Positions 11,746 to 23,939 of a DNA stretch of 64,000 bases are shown here, in pieces. The notes under the pieces were generated by a model. It was not told the origin of the DNA. It made no database searches and worked only from the letters and a program-made list of their open reading frames with translations. Positions within the stretch are counted from its first letter, which is position 1; each line of letters opens with the position of its first letter. The DNA is from Cyclina sinensis. Lineage: Eukaryota > Mollusca > Bivalvia > Venerida > Veneridae. The stretch is taken from NCBI GenBank assembly GCA_012932295.1, contig JAAONU010000016.1, forward strand, positions 17,265,530 through 17,329,529. Reading direction: 5' to 3'. The position numbers and the translations under genes are program-made.

Positions 11746-12460
11746 AATTCATGTGGGATGCACCGCAGTCACATTCATTTGAACAAATGAAGGAAATAGT
11801 GACGAACAGTCCTGTGCTGGCTTACTTTGATTCCAAAAAGCCAATGACACTTGAATGCGACAGTTCCAAATATGGATGCGGGGCCGCCATTTTCCAAGAT
11901 GGTCGCCCGGTGGCATTCGCTTCCAAGACATTGACTGACACAGAGTCCCGCTATGCGAACATAGAACGAGAATTGAACGCAATAGTATTTGCATGTACAC
12001 GATTTCATCAATATGTTTATGGCAGGACTGTAACTGTACACAGTGACAATAAGCCTTTAAGCGCAATCATGCAGAAAAATCTATGCACATGTCCTCCTAG
12101 GTTACAAAGGATGCGATTGGCACTGAGCAAATATGTCCTTAATGTCAAATTTGTACCAGGTAAACAAATACCTGTAAGCGATTTGCTCTCAAGACAGCCT
12201 CTCAAAGAGGAATTCAATAAAAACGACTTTGACCTACATGTACACACTGTGCTCAAAGGTTTACACATTACTGACCACAGACTTGAGTCACTGAAACATG
12301 ATACGATGAATGATACAAATATGAATATTTTGAAGCAGATGATCATTGACGGATGGCCAATGTCCCGTGCAGAATGTAATCCTGCGATAGTGGAAATTTT
12401 CAACCACAGAGATGAGCTCTCTGTAGCTGATGACCTGATATTCAGAGGTCAAACAATTGT
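11712..12460 (+). pseudogene. pol: RNase H domain and connection, Ty3/gypsy pol
   Basis: The frame shows the gypsy RNase H pattern: LECDSSKYGCGAAIFQDGRP, FASKTLTDTESRYANIERE, then VTVHSDNKPL. The acidic residues of the active site (D of CDSS, E of IERE, D of HSDN) are visible. A tail follows with KYVLNVKFVPGKQIPVSDLLS, usual for this family. The domain degrades the RNA strand during cDNA synthesis. It is shifted relative to RT by a frameshift near 11712-11745. Confidence 0.9.
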
Positions 12461-13507
12461 AATTCCTGCCCCTTCAAAACAGCAACTTATAGAGTCAGTT
12501 CATCAAGGTCACATGGGTGTGGAAAAAACTATATGAAGGGCCAAAGACGCAATATTCTGGCCTGGCATGGGGAAACAAATAACTATGTTTCCAAGTGTGC
12601 CGTATGTCAAAAACATAGGTATTCAAACACTAAAGAACCATTGATGTCACATTACGTACCTGACAGACCATGGCAAAACATTGCCGCTGACCTATTCTCA
12701 TTTGACAACAAAGACTATCTTGTCACTGTAGACTATTACAGTCGGTACTTTGAGGTAGACGCTCTCCCGAATACCCAGAGTATCACTGTAATAAGGAAAC
12801 TTAAAGTCCATATGGCCAGATACGGCATATGCGATAAACTTGTTACAGACAATGGTCCATAATTCTCCGCAGAAATTTTCTCAGATTTTGTGAAAGAATG
12901 GGGGTTTACACACAATACACCAAGCCCCTTGCATCCCATCATAGTCTCGCCAAGAAAACAGTATCCGTCATTATAAGAATATTTAAAAAAAGCACAGGAA
13001 AGCCATAGACACACCTGTTTGTCCATCCTAAAATACAGAAACACACCCCTCGAAGTTGGGTTTTCCCCAAGTCAACTAATGGGTAGAAGAACAAAATCAA
13101 TTCTGCCGGTCACCAATGCCCAACTGAAGCCCCAAAACATCAAGCCAAAAATCATAAAAGAAAGGACGCAAAATATCAAACAAAAGCAAAAATCTTGCTA
13201 TGAAAAAACTGCCCGAAAACTTCCCCCTCTACAACTAAATGAGTATGTACGGCTTCAGGTCAACAGAAACTGGGAACCAGCCAAAGTCATCAAAATGCAC
13301 AATGACCGTTCTTACACAGTGCAAACTAAACAAGGTGGTATCTACCGCAGAAACAGGGTCAAGCTGAACAAAACAAAGGAAAATTTTCCAGGATTTAAAT
13401 TCAAGAATTCGCACCAAAAATCCTTGAAGACTTCTCTCCAAGCAGCCCCCTATTGTGCCCCAACGATAGGAATTTTTCAGAACAGAATAATCTTGACCAA
13501 ACCATGA
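12461..13507 (+). pseudogene. pol: Integrase, Ty3/gypsy, broken
   Basis: The zinc-binding HHCC part is split: HQGHMGVEKT lies in the RNase H frame (stop at 12534) and CAVCQKH in the next frame. The catalytic core gives DLFSFDNKDYLVTVDYYSRY and LVTDNGP, then a TAA at 12860-12862. Downstream frames keep KYRNTPLEVGFSPSQLMGRR (13028 on) and a C-terminal Trp/Tyr-rich part with YTVQTKQGGIYRRNRVKL. The catalytic Glu region around 12920-12980 is scrambled. Integrase joins element ends to host DNA. Confidence 0.88.
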
Positions 13508-13849
13508 CCCCTGAATGCAGTGTTATGCCCCGCCAAAATAACCCTTATATAACACGTTCAGGCAGGGAGGTATAAACGGAACAAAGATACTTCAATGAAA
13601 ACTGGATAAACAAATAAGTCAACGTTATATGCAGAGAACATTCAGAGACACTAATAAAAATAGAATGCAGCAGCTGAATTTTATTCATATTTTACTTAGA
13701 CTTATGCTTATACTTGAAAAAAACATCCATATATTAAACACATCATATATGTTTCGTTAATATTTAAATTATGTTGTTATTTCAATCATCATCATTAATT
13801 TTGAAACAATGAATTTATAGATGCTGTTTAAAAGACTTTTAAATTTCAA

Positions 13850-13860
13850 GCAGAGGGAAA
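13850..13860 (+). other. Polypurine tract of the LTR element
   Basis: GCAGAGGGAAA directly abuts the 3' LTR start TGTAACC. In this class the purine tract primes plus-strand DNA synthesis. It supports 13861 as the true LTR start. Confidence 0.7.
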
Positions 13861-14042
13861 TGTAACCGTATTATATTTCTTGAGTGAACTCTGGTAAAAT
13901 TCCATTGCGTTACGCTCTGCTATACTGGTCAGCATTTCTTATACACTGTAGATTTCCCGCCAATGCTAAGTCCTTTTATTAAAGTTGCATTGAAAACACA
14001 CTTGTGTTCTCAGCTTCTTTATATCCCCACATTTGTGGTACA
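13861..14042 (+). repeat. 3' LTR
   Basis: It begins TGTAACC, and I end it at GGTACA (14042), so the ends are the inverted pair TGTA/TACA. It is about 180 bases against 120 for the 5' LTR. The end point is an inference from the terminal inverse and from the partial match to the 5' LTR (CACATTTGTGGTACA against CACATCTGTAAGGAACA). Confidence 0.65.
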
Positions 14043-15210
14043 GGGACCAAACATATGAATATTATTGGAATACGAATATTACTGGAACAATATTCAAATC
14101 ACAAATATATTACACTTGAAAACTTAGCAACATGTTTGTCTTGATGATATCTAGTTCATGTTTGAATATGGGTCATCTTGGTTTAAAAACAATGGCACAA
14201 GTTCAAAACATAGAAAAAACTTTTTAAGCCTCTAGAGGCTACATTTTTCCAAATGTCATGAAAAGTTAGAATGTTTTTCTTGATAATATTTACGTTTAGA
14301 TAGGGCTCATCTTGGACCAAAAACTAGGTCACTGGGTCAAAACATAGAAAAACCATGTAAACAAGCTAGAGGCAACATTTTTTGTTCAAATTACGTGAAA
14401 ACCTGTCAGAAATTTTGTCTTAATAATATCTAGATCAGTTATGAAAATTAGTCATTTTGGGTCAAAAATTAGGTCACTGGGTCAAAACTTAGAAAAAATT
14501 TTGTTAACACTCTAGAGGCCACATTTTTGTTCAAATGCCATGAATACTTGTCAAAATGTTTGCCTTGATAATATATAGGTCATGTTCAAATATGGGTATC
14601 TAGGGTCTAAAACTAGGACACAGATTCAAAATATAGAAAAACTATTTTAATACTCTTCAGGCTCCATTTTCTTTTCAAATGTCATAAAAATTTGTCATGA
14701 AAAATCTTCATCTTCAGAACTGCAAGGTGTGGACCTTTGATATTTTGCATGAAGCATTATGTAGTGGACCTGTACCAAGTTTGTTCAAATCATGACCACT
14801 GAGGTCAAATTGGCCCCAGACAGTTGAGTCAAGACCATCTAAGAATACATGATGCTGTATAAGCAACTATCCAAATATTAATATAAATGAAAGTTGTTCA
14901 TGTTTTCTTCAGCTATACTGTATTACATGTATTGAGTGACAAAACTACAGAAGAGGAAATTTAAAACAAATGGTCATAATTTGCATTTTTGAGTTACCAA
15001 CCTTAATGAGTTAGGCCAACATTAAATAAAGAAGAAATTGATAGGGACTGAGAAATTTGGTTGTAGTGTTGAGATGCCTGCATTTTCAAGTTGATCCAAG
15101 GCGTGTTTTTACTGCATTACCGGTAATTTTGTTTCTTTATATCCCACTTATTAATTTGGTTTACATTTTGTCTCCTGAAGTAGGCTGTTTTTAATCATTA
15201 GATAATTATA

Positions 15211-15669
15211 TTAAAGGGATACACAGGCAAATGAATGCAAAAAAATTAAAACTGATATTATTTGCTCAATATAAAAAACTTTGAATTCACAGTATGTTTG
15301 TCCAAAAAAATAAAGTGAAATGCGGGCTTGAACGTAAATATTTGAACATTCTTTAACTGAAAGTAAAACGCGAATGGTTATTTTAAATAGGTCACGTGAC
15401 AAAAACAGCCAATCGTCATTTCTCTTGGATTGCATTTTGCCGTAGATCACGTGACAGGTACTTCAACCGTCCAATCATTCACTGCAAAATTTAGTGCCAA
15501 ATCTAAATTTTCTAACTAGACCCACGTGGGTTAAGTTAGGAAACAGCCCGATTTTTCATTTAAATAGAGGAAATCTGTTTCTGGAACTGATCATTTCAAG
15601 CACATTTATAGTATATTGACTGAAGAAACGTGAAGAAAGCATAAAACTTTTGCCTGTATATCCCTTTAA
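15211..15669. mobile_element. TTAA-flanked MITE, piggyBac-like
   Basis: Termini AGGGATACACAGGCAAA and TTTGCCTGTATATCCCT are inverted repeats with one mismatch in 17. Both ends are flanked by TTAA (15211-15214 and 15666-15669), the duplication typical of piggyBac-type transposition. The 451-bp interior has no transposase and no convincing coding sequence. It carries three CACGTG boxes and two CCAAT boxes. Confidence 0.8.
15391..15530. promoter_or_regulatory. Cluster of CACGTG E-boxes and CCAAT boxes inside the MITE
   Basis: GTCACGTGAC lies at 15391-15400, TCACGTGA at 15447-15454 and CCCACGTGGG at 15521-15530; CCAAT lies at 15409 and 15471. GTCACGTGAC equals the E-box consensus of the bHLH-Zip MiT/TFE and USF proteins. 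Whether any factor binds is unknown. Confidence 0.4.
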
Positions 15670-17380
<1,711 letters not shown>

Positions 17381-17671
17381 TAAGTGTCTTATGATATAAA
17401 CAAATAATAGATTTATAACATAACCTTAGAACTTACAAGGGACATTCCTTGCATGAAGCTCTACAAAAGTTCCATCAAGAACTCTGGTTGCAATGGCAAC
17501 AGAAATGAAAATCTTCTTGTCTGATAAAGGTTGCCCTAGAGGTCCTGTACCAAGATTGTTCAAATTATGCCCCAGGGGTCATACATGGCCTTGCCTTCAA
17601 ATTTTGTTCCTGGAGTCAAAATTTGCTCCTCCCTGGGGGTCCTATTTGCTTAGGATATTTAATCTTTTTTT

Positions 17672-18729
17672 TAGGGATGGCAACGAGTAACCGGTTAACC
17701 GAGTACTCGATCGAACGTCCAAATATCGGTTAACAAAACTGATATTCGATTACTCGGCAAAAATATATAATTTCTATTTTTTGCGATTTAGAAAGGTTGG
17801 TGTATTCAATCAGTTCAGAAATTTGGAGATGTACATGTATCTTCATAAATACCTCTTAAATGCAATCAAAACATCCTTGAAGAGGTGCGAAAATGATATC
17901 GTTAATTTAACGAGGCGATCAACAGTTTGACACGCGCATGGGATTGAACACCGGTGTCGCTTACGTCATTCGGCCTCTTATAATATTTAATTACCTTTAA
18001 TTGTGTAAGAGTTTGTAGCCGAAACTTGTTTTAAGGTATATGTTTTGAAAACAGCAAATGGCCGGATTGCTATTATGAATGTTAGATTAAAGGTAGTATA
18101 TTAGACCCGATTAAGCGTTTGTTTTTCTTTACTCAATAAAGGAGAGTAACTCCCTTTTCTTCTTTACGCATATAAATCCAGAAATATCATTAACTTTTTA
18201 TATATTGATAAAGTTTTTGTTTAGAATAAGATATTAAAATTTCAAGAGTCAAAGTGCCGTCTGCGAAATCTAATGCTTGGAAATATTTCAAACGCTGTGC
18301 TGATAGCATGACTATTAAATGTATATTATGTAGTTGTGGAATAACGTATACTGGTGGAACTACAAATATGTTAAATCATTTACGCTTCAAGCATCCTTCT
18401 GAAAACAGACCAGTCTATATAATTTCAAGAAGAAAAAAGATATATGAACTGTTATACATGTTTTAAACTTGATATTGCATTAATTAAAACGTTATAAAAT
18501 ATAATGTTGATTTAATTTGTTTGATGGTTATTCTAAGTTACCTCCCTTGCAGTCCTATTTATAGTTACACATCTATGAATTTAAATAGAAAACGAAAGTA
18601 GCATGCAGACGGTTAATATATTGTGATAAAACTTTGAAGATCATTGGAAATCATCCGAGTAACCGAGTACTCGATCGGAAAAATGACCGAGTACTCGAGT
18701 ATTGATTTTGGTATTCGTTGCCATCCCTA
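17672..18729. mobile_element. hAT transposon remnant with perfect 8-bp TSD
   Basis: The ends are TAGGGATGGCAACGAGTA and its near-inverse TATTCGTTGCCATCCCTA-type terminus (ACGAATACC on the other strand). The 8-bp duplication CTTTTTTT flanks both ends (17664-17671 and 18730-18737). Subterminal GAGTACTCGATCG and GAGTACTCGAGT motifs repeat near both termini. At 1058 bp it is too short for a full hAT transposase; only a BED zinc finger relic remains. It sits in an F1 repeat in intron 2 of the Deltex gene. Confidence 0.85.
18254..18466 (+). pseudogene. BED-type zinc finger relic of a hAT transposase
   Basis: The frame gives SNAWKYFKRCADSMTIKC, ILCSCGITYTGG, TTNMLNHLRFKHPSE, then a stop. This is the Trp/Phe start, Cys-x2-Cys and His-x4-His pattern of a BED finger, here KCILC and HLRFKH. 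BED fingers are the N-terminal DNA-binding part of many hAT transposases. The catalytic domain is absent. No ATG begins the frame, so it is read as a fragment. Confidence 0.75.
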
Positions 18730-19273
18730 CTTTTTTTTAATCTTTAAATGAGAAACCGAAAATTTTACGCCTTAGATGTTTTGCATGGAGCAGCATCTGA
18801 AATCTGCTACCAAGATTGTACACATTATGGGGTCATTAACGGCCCTGCCCTGGGTAAACTTGGTTTTACAGAGGCTTATATCGGGAAAATTTTGAAAATC
18901 TTTTTGTCTGAAACTGTGTGCCCTAGAGTAGATACTTTTATGTAGCATTGTATAGTGGATGCATACCAAGCAAGTTCAAATTCTATCCCTGGGGTAAAAA
19001 TTGGACCTGTCCAAGGTTTCTTTTTGTAGAAAATATAAGATCTTCGAAAATTCCGAATCTGTTATTTTGCCCTTGATGTTTCTTCAACAGAAGACCCACA
19101 GCCTAAGTACTCAGGTGAGCATCCCAGGGCCATCTTGGGTCTTTTGTTAATTTAACCTTGGAGGGATTCCAGTTTTAATTTGCTTGCCCATTTCAAGAAG
19201 ATATTATAATTGATATTAATAATTGTACATTCATCTTAACTGCCTAATAACAAAAGGTACAGACTATGTTTAA

Positions 19274-19714
19274 TATGCCCCCATAGAAGATGAGAGGTCA
19301 TATAGTTTTGCAAGTATCGGTCGGTTGGTAGACACTTTGGTTTCCAATCAATATCTAGAGAACCCTTGGACCCACCTTCCTCAAACTTAGTATGTACATG
19401 TAGGTTGTTCATGACCAGTAGATGACCCCTATAGTTTTTCACATCACCAGGTCAGAGGTCAAGGTCACAGTGATCTTGAATAGCAAAACAGTTTCTGATT
19501 AATAACTATAGAACCCTTGGACCCAGGTTGTTCAAACTTAGTGTGTAGGTTGGTCTTGACAAGTAAATGACCCCTCTAGTTTTTCAGGATACCAGGTCAA
19601 AGGTCAAGGTCACAGTGACCTTGAAAAGCAAAATGATCTCCAATTAATAACTATGGAACGCTTGGGCCCAGGTTCCTCAAACTTGGTAAATAGGTTGGCC
19701 ATGATCAATAGATG
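19274..19714 (+). repeat. F2 HT element, left part
   Basis: The head TATGCCCCCATAGAAG with a decayed partner is followed by CGGTCGGTTGG. Core units carry GGACCCAGGTT, TCAAACTTAGTATG, TAGATGACCCCTATAG. A perfect AGGTCAAAGGTCAAGGTCA lies at 19594-19612. The core breaks inside TAGATG at 19714, and the expected continuation, AGATGACCCCTATAGC, appears at 27018. Confidence 0.65.
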
Positions 19715-20621
19715 CAGGGCTCTTGCAAGGGGGCAATTAGGGTGATGACGTTGCTTCACTGTCTCAATTTCTGCCTTACTTGAAGATCAAAGTGCAAATC
19801 TAGTTGCATTGTCATAATCTAGTCGCCCTGGGCAAACATGGATAATAGTCAATATTGATAATCACAGGGCATCATAAAATGTAGCATTTTTTTTACAATA
19901 CACTTAAACAGTCCCTTGCCAGTCACTCATTAGGGAATCCCCATAAAACTCCTCTCATTATTTCTCGCCAAAAGCCATGTATGATGCATAGGGTGAAGAC
20001 TCCGCCCATGCTATTATATCTTTTCAACCAGAATATTCGATACTGACACTTAGGCGGAATTAACCAACCAGCATTTAGTTTTTAAAAAATCACTATTGGG
20101 TTATGAATAATAATGAGTTTCCTGTTGGATATCTTTAGCTGATTTCAGTGTTTATAAATTACCACTAATTGCTCACTATTTGATGGCAATGTTTTGGCAA
20201 TTAAGGGGTTGATTAAGGTCAGGGTATCTTTTGAGCAGTGCCAGCGATTAAACTGAGTAGGTATGTATATTGTATCATGAGATGAAAAAGGTGCAATCAT
20301 TATAGGGTTTTCTGTGAAAAACAACTCGGCAATGAATGGTTTATCCTTGGGAGTGTTATAATTTGATTGTAGATCATTGATTTTCAAAAAAGTCTGCATA
20401 TCAGTAGTTGATATTAGTTTCATTATTGTTCTGAAAGTCAATCGATAAATCTTGATCTTTTAATCAAAATTGAAATGTCTCTGTCAGCCTGGTTACAGGG
20501 CGATTCGCCCAAACCAGGACGTTAACGCAAATAAGAGTGTGAAAAAACAGAATAGCCTGCAAAAAAAATCACCAGATCTATGAATCAGGCATTGCTGATG
20601 CATTCAGGTTGAAAATAAACT

Positions 20622-21455
20622 TTGGCACTGTACGCGCCAGGAGGAACTCACATTTTCCACTTTATTTCGCGGACGCGGAAAAAAAAATATCCGCCGCGAC
20701 ATCGAGGAAAAAAACGGATTTCCTCGATGTCTCGACATCGCGAAATATCTCGGCGATATTTGACGACCAGCGCGAAAATAATTAGAGTCAAAACTCACCT
20801 GGATAAGCTGAACATTTAATGAAATTATCTTAATGAAACTGTGCATTTTACGTGTGCCAATTATGTGACATTTGGTAAAATTAAAACCAAAATTTCTCAT
20901 ACATTTGCTGTGTAGGTTTATGTGTACTTCCGTCGTTGAAAATAGCAAAATCGATCAATAATTTTGTCAAGCGCATAGACGATACAGATGTCGCAGTAGG
21001 GTATACATGTTGTATGTTTTCTTTAAATATAGGAAAGCAGTTTTAACACGTGTAAATCGAAAACCAGTCAATTTATTTTCTGAAAATAGGGTCAGCTGTT
21101 CCAGGAAACAATCTATACTTTCGGTTTTGAATTGTCATTCCTTCCTAACAAATACGAGCATTCGTAAACAAATGCATCAGAATGAGAGTTTTATACATTT
21201 AAATGATATTTTAAAGCGTAAAATTCACCGAAATGCGTGTAATCAGGAACTTTTTGAGCCTCGATACGTCAATTCTTACCTGTGAAAAAGTTCGCGGAAC
21301 CATTTAGCGGACGTCCGCCGCGATATTTGGTGACCATGTCCGCGGCGGTCGTCCTCGAAATGCGGCGGATTTGGTCGCGTTTTAAGGAATGGATAGTCCG
21401 CATCGACCTCGAGGAAAACGAGAGTTCCTCCTGGCACGTAGGCAGGCAAAATTTG
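20622..21455. mobile_element. CpG-rich long-inverted-repeat element
   Basis: The left end (TTGGCACTGTACGCGCCAGG, AGGAACTCACATTTTCC) is inverted at the right end (GAGAGTTCCTCCTGGCACGT). Inside are strong hairpins: a perfect 12-bp stem ACATCGAGGAAA / TTTCCTCGATGT (20699-20730) and a 13-bp stem with one mismatch (21310-21322 with 21341-21353). The flanks 20640-20780 and 21285-21420 are far richer in CG than their surroundings. No transposase is seen. Confidence 0.55.
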
Positions 21456-21475
21456 ACACTCTTTAAGCTAAAGGA

Positions 21476-23290
21476 CACAAAATTGCTGCGAAAACTACGA
21501 ATCATATTAAACATGCTTCATGTAAGTATGCAAAAGCAAGTTAGATGGATATGAAAAAATCTTTTATAGTAATAATATTGTTTTTGCTTTGCCGTCCATC
21601 TGTCCACACTACCGAAAATAAATAGGTGGCCACCTAACTGTAAACATAACAAAAGATAACAAAAGAGTTCATTCAGTAACAAGAGAATAAGTGGCCAATG
21701 GTCCTCTATTAAGCAAAAGAAAACAAGATTAATTTTGATGCAAAGCATCAAAGGCGGCGCACATGGCTTTGAAATAAGATAAATATTAAGTGTATAAATT
21801 AACCTAAACAATTGTACACGTGTGTAGTACATGTTGTACATTTTGATGATACAATCAGGTTATTTACAGATGGGATGTAAAAAGATTTTAAAGGGGGACA
21901 TTTGAATTATATCCATGTTTTAATCACTTTTATTGAAGATGTGAAATCACGTGAATTCACTTTTCTTCAACAAAATGACCAGATATGAATGACTATATTC
22001 TCATAAAAAATCATTTGATCTTACACTTTTTATGAAAATTGCATATTGTCTCGCGTTAAAATTAAAAATTGGGATAATAATCAAGTGTTCTTCGTCTGCG
22101 ACACAATTCAGCACTTGAATATTCCAAATGTCTACTTCTGCTTTATTTCAACAATCTATACCCTTTAATGATTTTAGTCTGTTTAAATCCTACTGTTTTG
22201 TGTCTTTTTCTATTCTATCCTGGTTGCCCAACCATGATAGACAGGATATAATCCAATATTTACAAACTCAGATTTTCAATCTATTTCTTGAAGAAATGTT
22301 ATGTTTTCATTGTTTATATTGTATGCATGAAGAAAATACCATCACACATGCACATGCAGTGGTCATAAGCCTTCAACGTACATTAAATACTATACTTTAT
22401 ATAGATTTGCTGCAATTGACCAAGGAACATTTTGGAACCATCGATAGCACATTAAGTAAATTGAAACAATGATGACTTCAGTGATCGGAAAGTTTGAAAA
22501 GGGTTGCTTAGTTTACTGTCCAAAGTTTCTAGGCAACCCAAGACATGTCAAAATTTCAAATTTAAACCTAGAATGACAATTCCAAGAATATGTTTTTCTT
22601 CCCACGGAGAATGAGAATTTGAGATCCATGGACGGTTGTTTCTGTAAAAGAGAACTGTAGAAGATAATGGTCATTAAAAATTATTTAAAATCACCTTGTA
22701 ATCTTGCTTTTTCCCCTGGTCTGTGTTTAAGAGAAAATTATATCTAAGGAATTACCGTCTCTGGTAGGAAACTGGAAACGAATTTTTGTGTAGCAGTAGC
22801 AGTAATACAGTGTGAGTGTATTTCTGAAATTGGAACAAAGAGAGCTGCCGACCTGACAGTGCTTCCGATAGGTAATCAACTATGAAGTACACATTCTCCT
22901 ATAATAGATGAAGGGCTTTACTACTAAATATTTTCTTGTATGCATAATATTCCCAGATTTGGTGAAAAATATACCAAGATACTTGTCTCTGAAGGTGTGT
23001 CCTCGATTTTGAAATAACAACTCCTATGTTATCGACATCCAAAAAATAAAGACAACACCCGAAGAACAACTGGTACTCTATCATATTCATGGTTTAACGG
23101 TTTAGTGGCGTAGTGAACAGATATGTTTTTTTTGTAACTATAACGACTGAATCGACTCCAGCAAAGTAAGAATGTTCTTCAAATTCATCCTTGTATCTGT
23201 ATTCACAAAGACAGACTCATTTTTTATTATTGCATTAAAACGACAGATTTTGTACAATTTCTATTTTCAAGTTAGTTTATACAATTCAAT
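21476..23290. other. AT-rich sequence, no gene recognised
   Basis: This is intron 2 sequence without clear repeat structure. An open frame of 114 codons at 22128-22472 starts with ATG but has no motif or composition I can link to a family. It may be chance. Confidence 0.4.
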
Positions 23291-23500
23291 TTTATTTCGA
23301 TTGTGACGAAAGCTTTTAGCTAATAGAATCATTCTCAAATCCGTCCCTGGAACCAACCAGTACTAAGTAATGAGAATAAAGTTTCTTGCTGAAGGAAATA
23401 ACCGATGCCGACACGGCCGCTGACAGGGTTCGAACTCGTGTCTTGACTAGCTATCCTTAGATTACAAGTCCGTCCTTGTAACCACTCGGCTTCACCTTTC
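23290..23500 (-). mobile_element. tRNA-derived SINE
   Basis: On the minus strand, the A box GAAGCCGAGTGGTTA (23479-23493) and the B box GAGTTCGAACCC (23426-23437) are spaced as in a tRNA-Ser/Leu-like head. The body continues with GGTTCCAGGGACGG, resembling the conserved body of V-type SINEs in molluscs. The end is not well defined. It is not a functional tRNA: the head runs on without a terminator and the stems do not close well. Confidence 0.65.
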
Positions 23501-23939
23501 TTTATATAGCTATAGTTGAAAGAATTAACAAAGATTTGCGTTTCAGATTAAGTAGCAACACACTGCTAGATAAATGCAGTGAAAACACAAGTACTTGCAG
23601 CGCTTTAATTTGTTTTGGGAAAAGTCATTAAATCTGTAATTTTTACATCAAAAACTTTTAATTAAAAATACAAACTTACCTGATTTGGATCAATTTATTT
23701 TTAAAATTAATAAATACTATTTATGAAGTGACATATTTTAAGTGATGTACAGAATAATTGGATTTTTTTACATTGATAATGATTCCAAGATTCTCCCAAA
23801 TTGATTACGTCAGCGCATGGTACAAAATGAAACACTATTCCAATATAGGCGTCGCCGTTCTCGGCGCCGCCAATAACAAAAGAAAAGGCCCTTACCCAGT
23901 TTCAGCCGTCCATTCATCCACATTAAGCTTGTCCAGCTT

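Larger units (their letters stand above)
9523..14042 (+). mobile_element. Ty3/gypsy LTR retrotransposon, degraded
   Basis: Gag, protease, RT, RNase H and integrase follow in that order, which is the Ty3/gypsy order. The element is bounded by a 5' LTR (9523-9642) and a 3' LTR (13861-14042), both starting TGTAACCGTATTATATTTCT. A purine tract precedes the 3' LTR. There are at least two nonsense codons in gag, a frameshift after the protease, another at the RT/RNase H junction, a stop in the integrase and an Asn in the RT active site, so the copy is dead. No clear target-site duplication was found. Bivalve Steamer-like elements belong to the same superfamily, but I cannot assign this copy to them. 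Confidence 0.9.
9238..14850 (+). repeat. F1 HT element split by an LTR retrotransposon
   Basis: The head AGCTCACCTGAGCATATGCTC, followed by AGGGTGAGCT, starts at 9238. Core text (TCTAGGTCAAGTTCGAAACT, CACCAGG) continues to about 9520, where the LTR element begins. Matching core units resume around 14110 (TTGTCTTGATGATATCTAGTTCATG) and run to about 14830 with TCTAGAGGC markers. No F1 tail is seen, so the 3' end is lost. The first intron of the Deltex gene holds it. Confidence 0.6.
17440..19146 (+). repeat. F1 HT element 3' part, split by a hAT insertion
   Basis: F1 core text (TTCCTTGCATGAAGCTCTAC, AAAATCTTCTTGTCTGA, CCTGGGGGTCC) runs from about 17440 to the hAT at 17672 and resumes at 18738. 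It ends with an F1 tail: CTCAGGTGAGCATCCCAGGG, a decayed hairpin, then TTTTG before TT. No F1 head precedes it; the 5' end is truncated. Confidence 0.7.

Noticed and set aside
9643..13507. Assignment to the Steamer element
   Set aside because: The superfamily fits (Ty3/gypsy in a likely bivalve) but no diagnostic sequence could be checked without an alignment.
22128..22472. 114-codon open frame as a gene
   Set aside because: No recognisable motif, splice context or neighbour supports it; AT-rich DNA gives such frames by chance.
23411..23499. Functional tRNA-Ser/Leu-like gene
   Set aside because: A and B boxes are present, but the stems do not close and a SINE body follows without a terminator.
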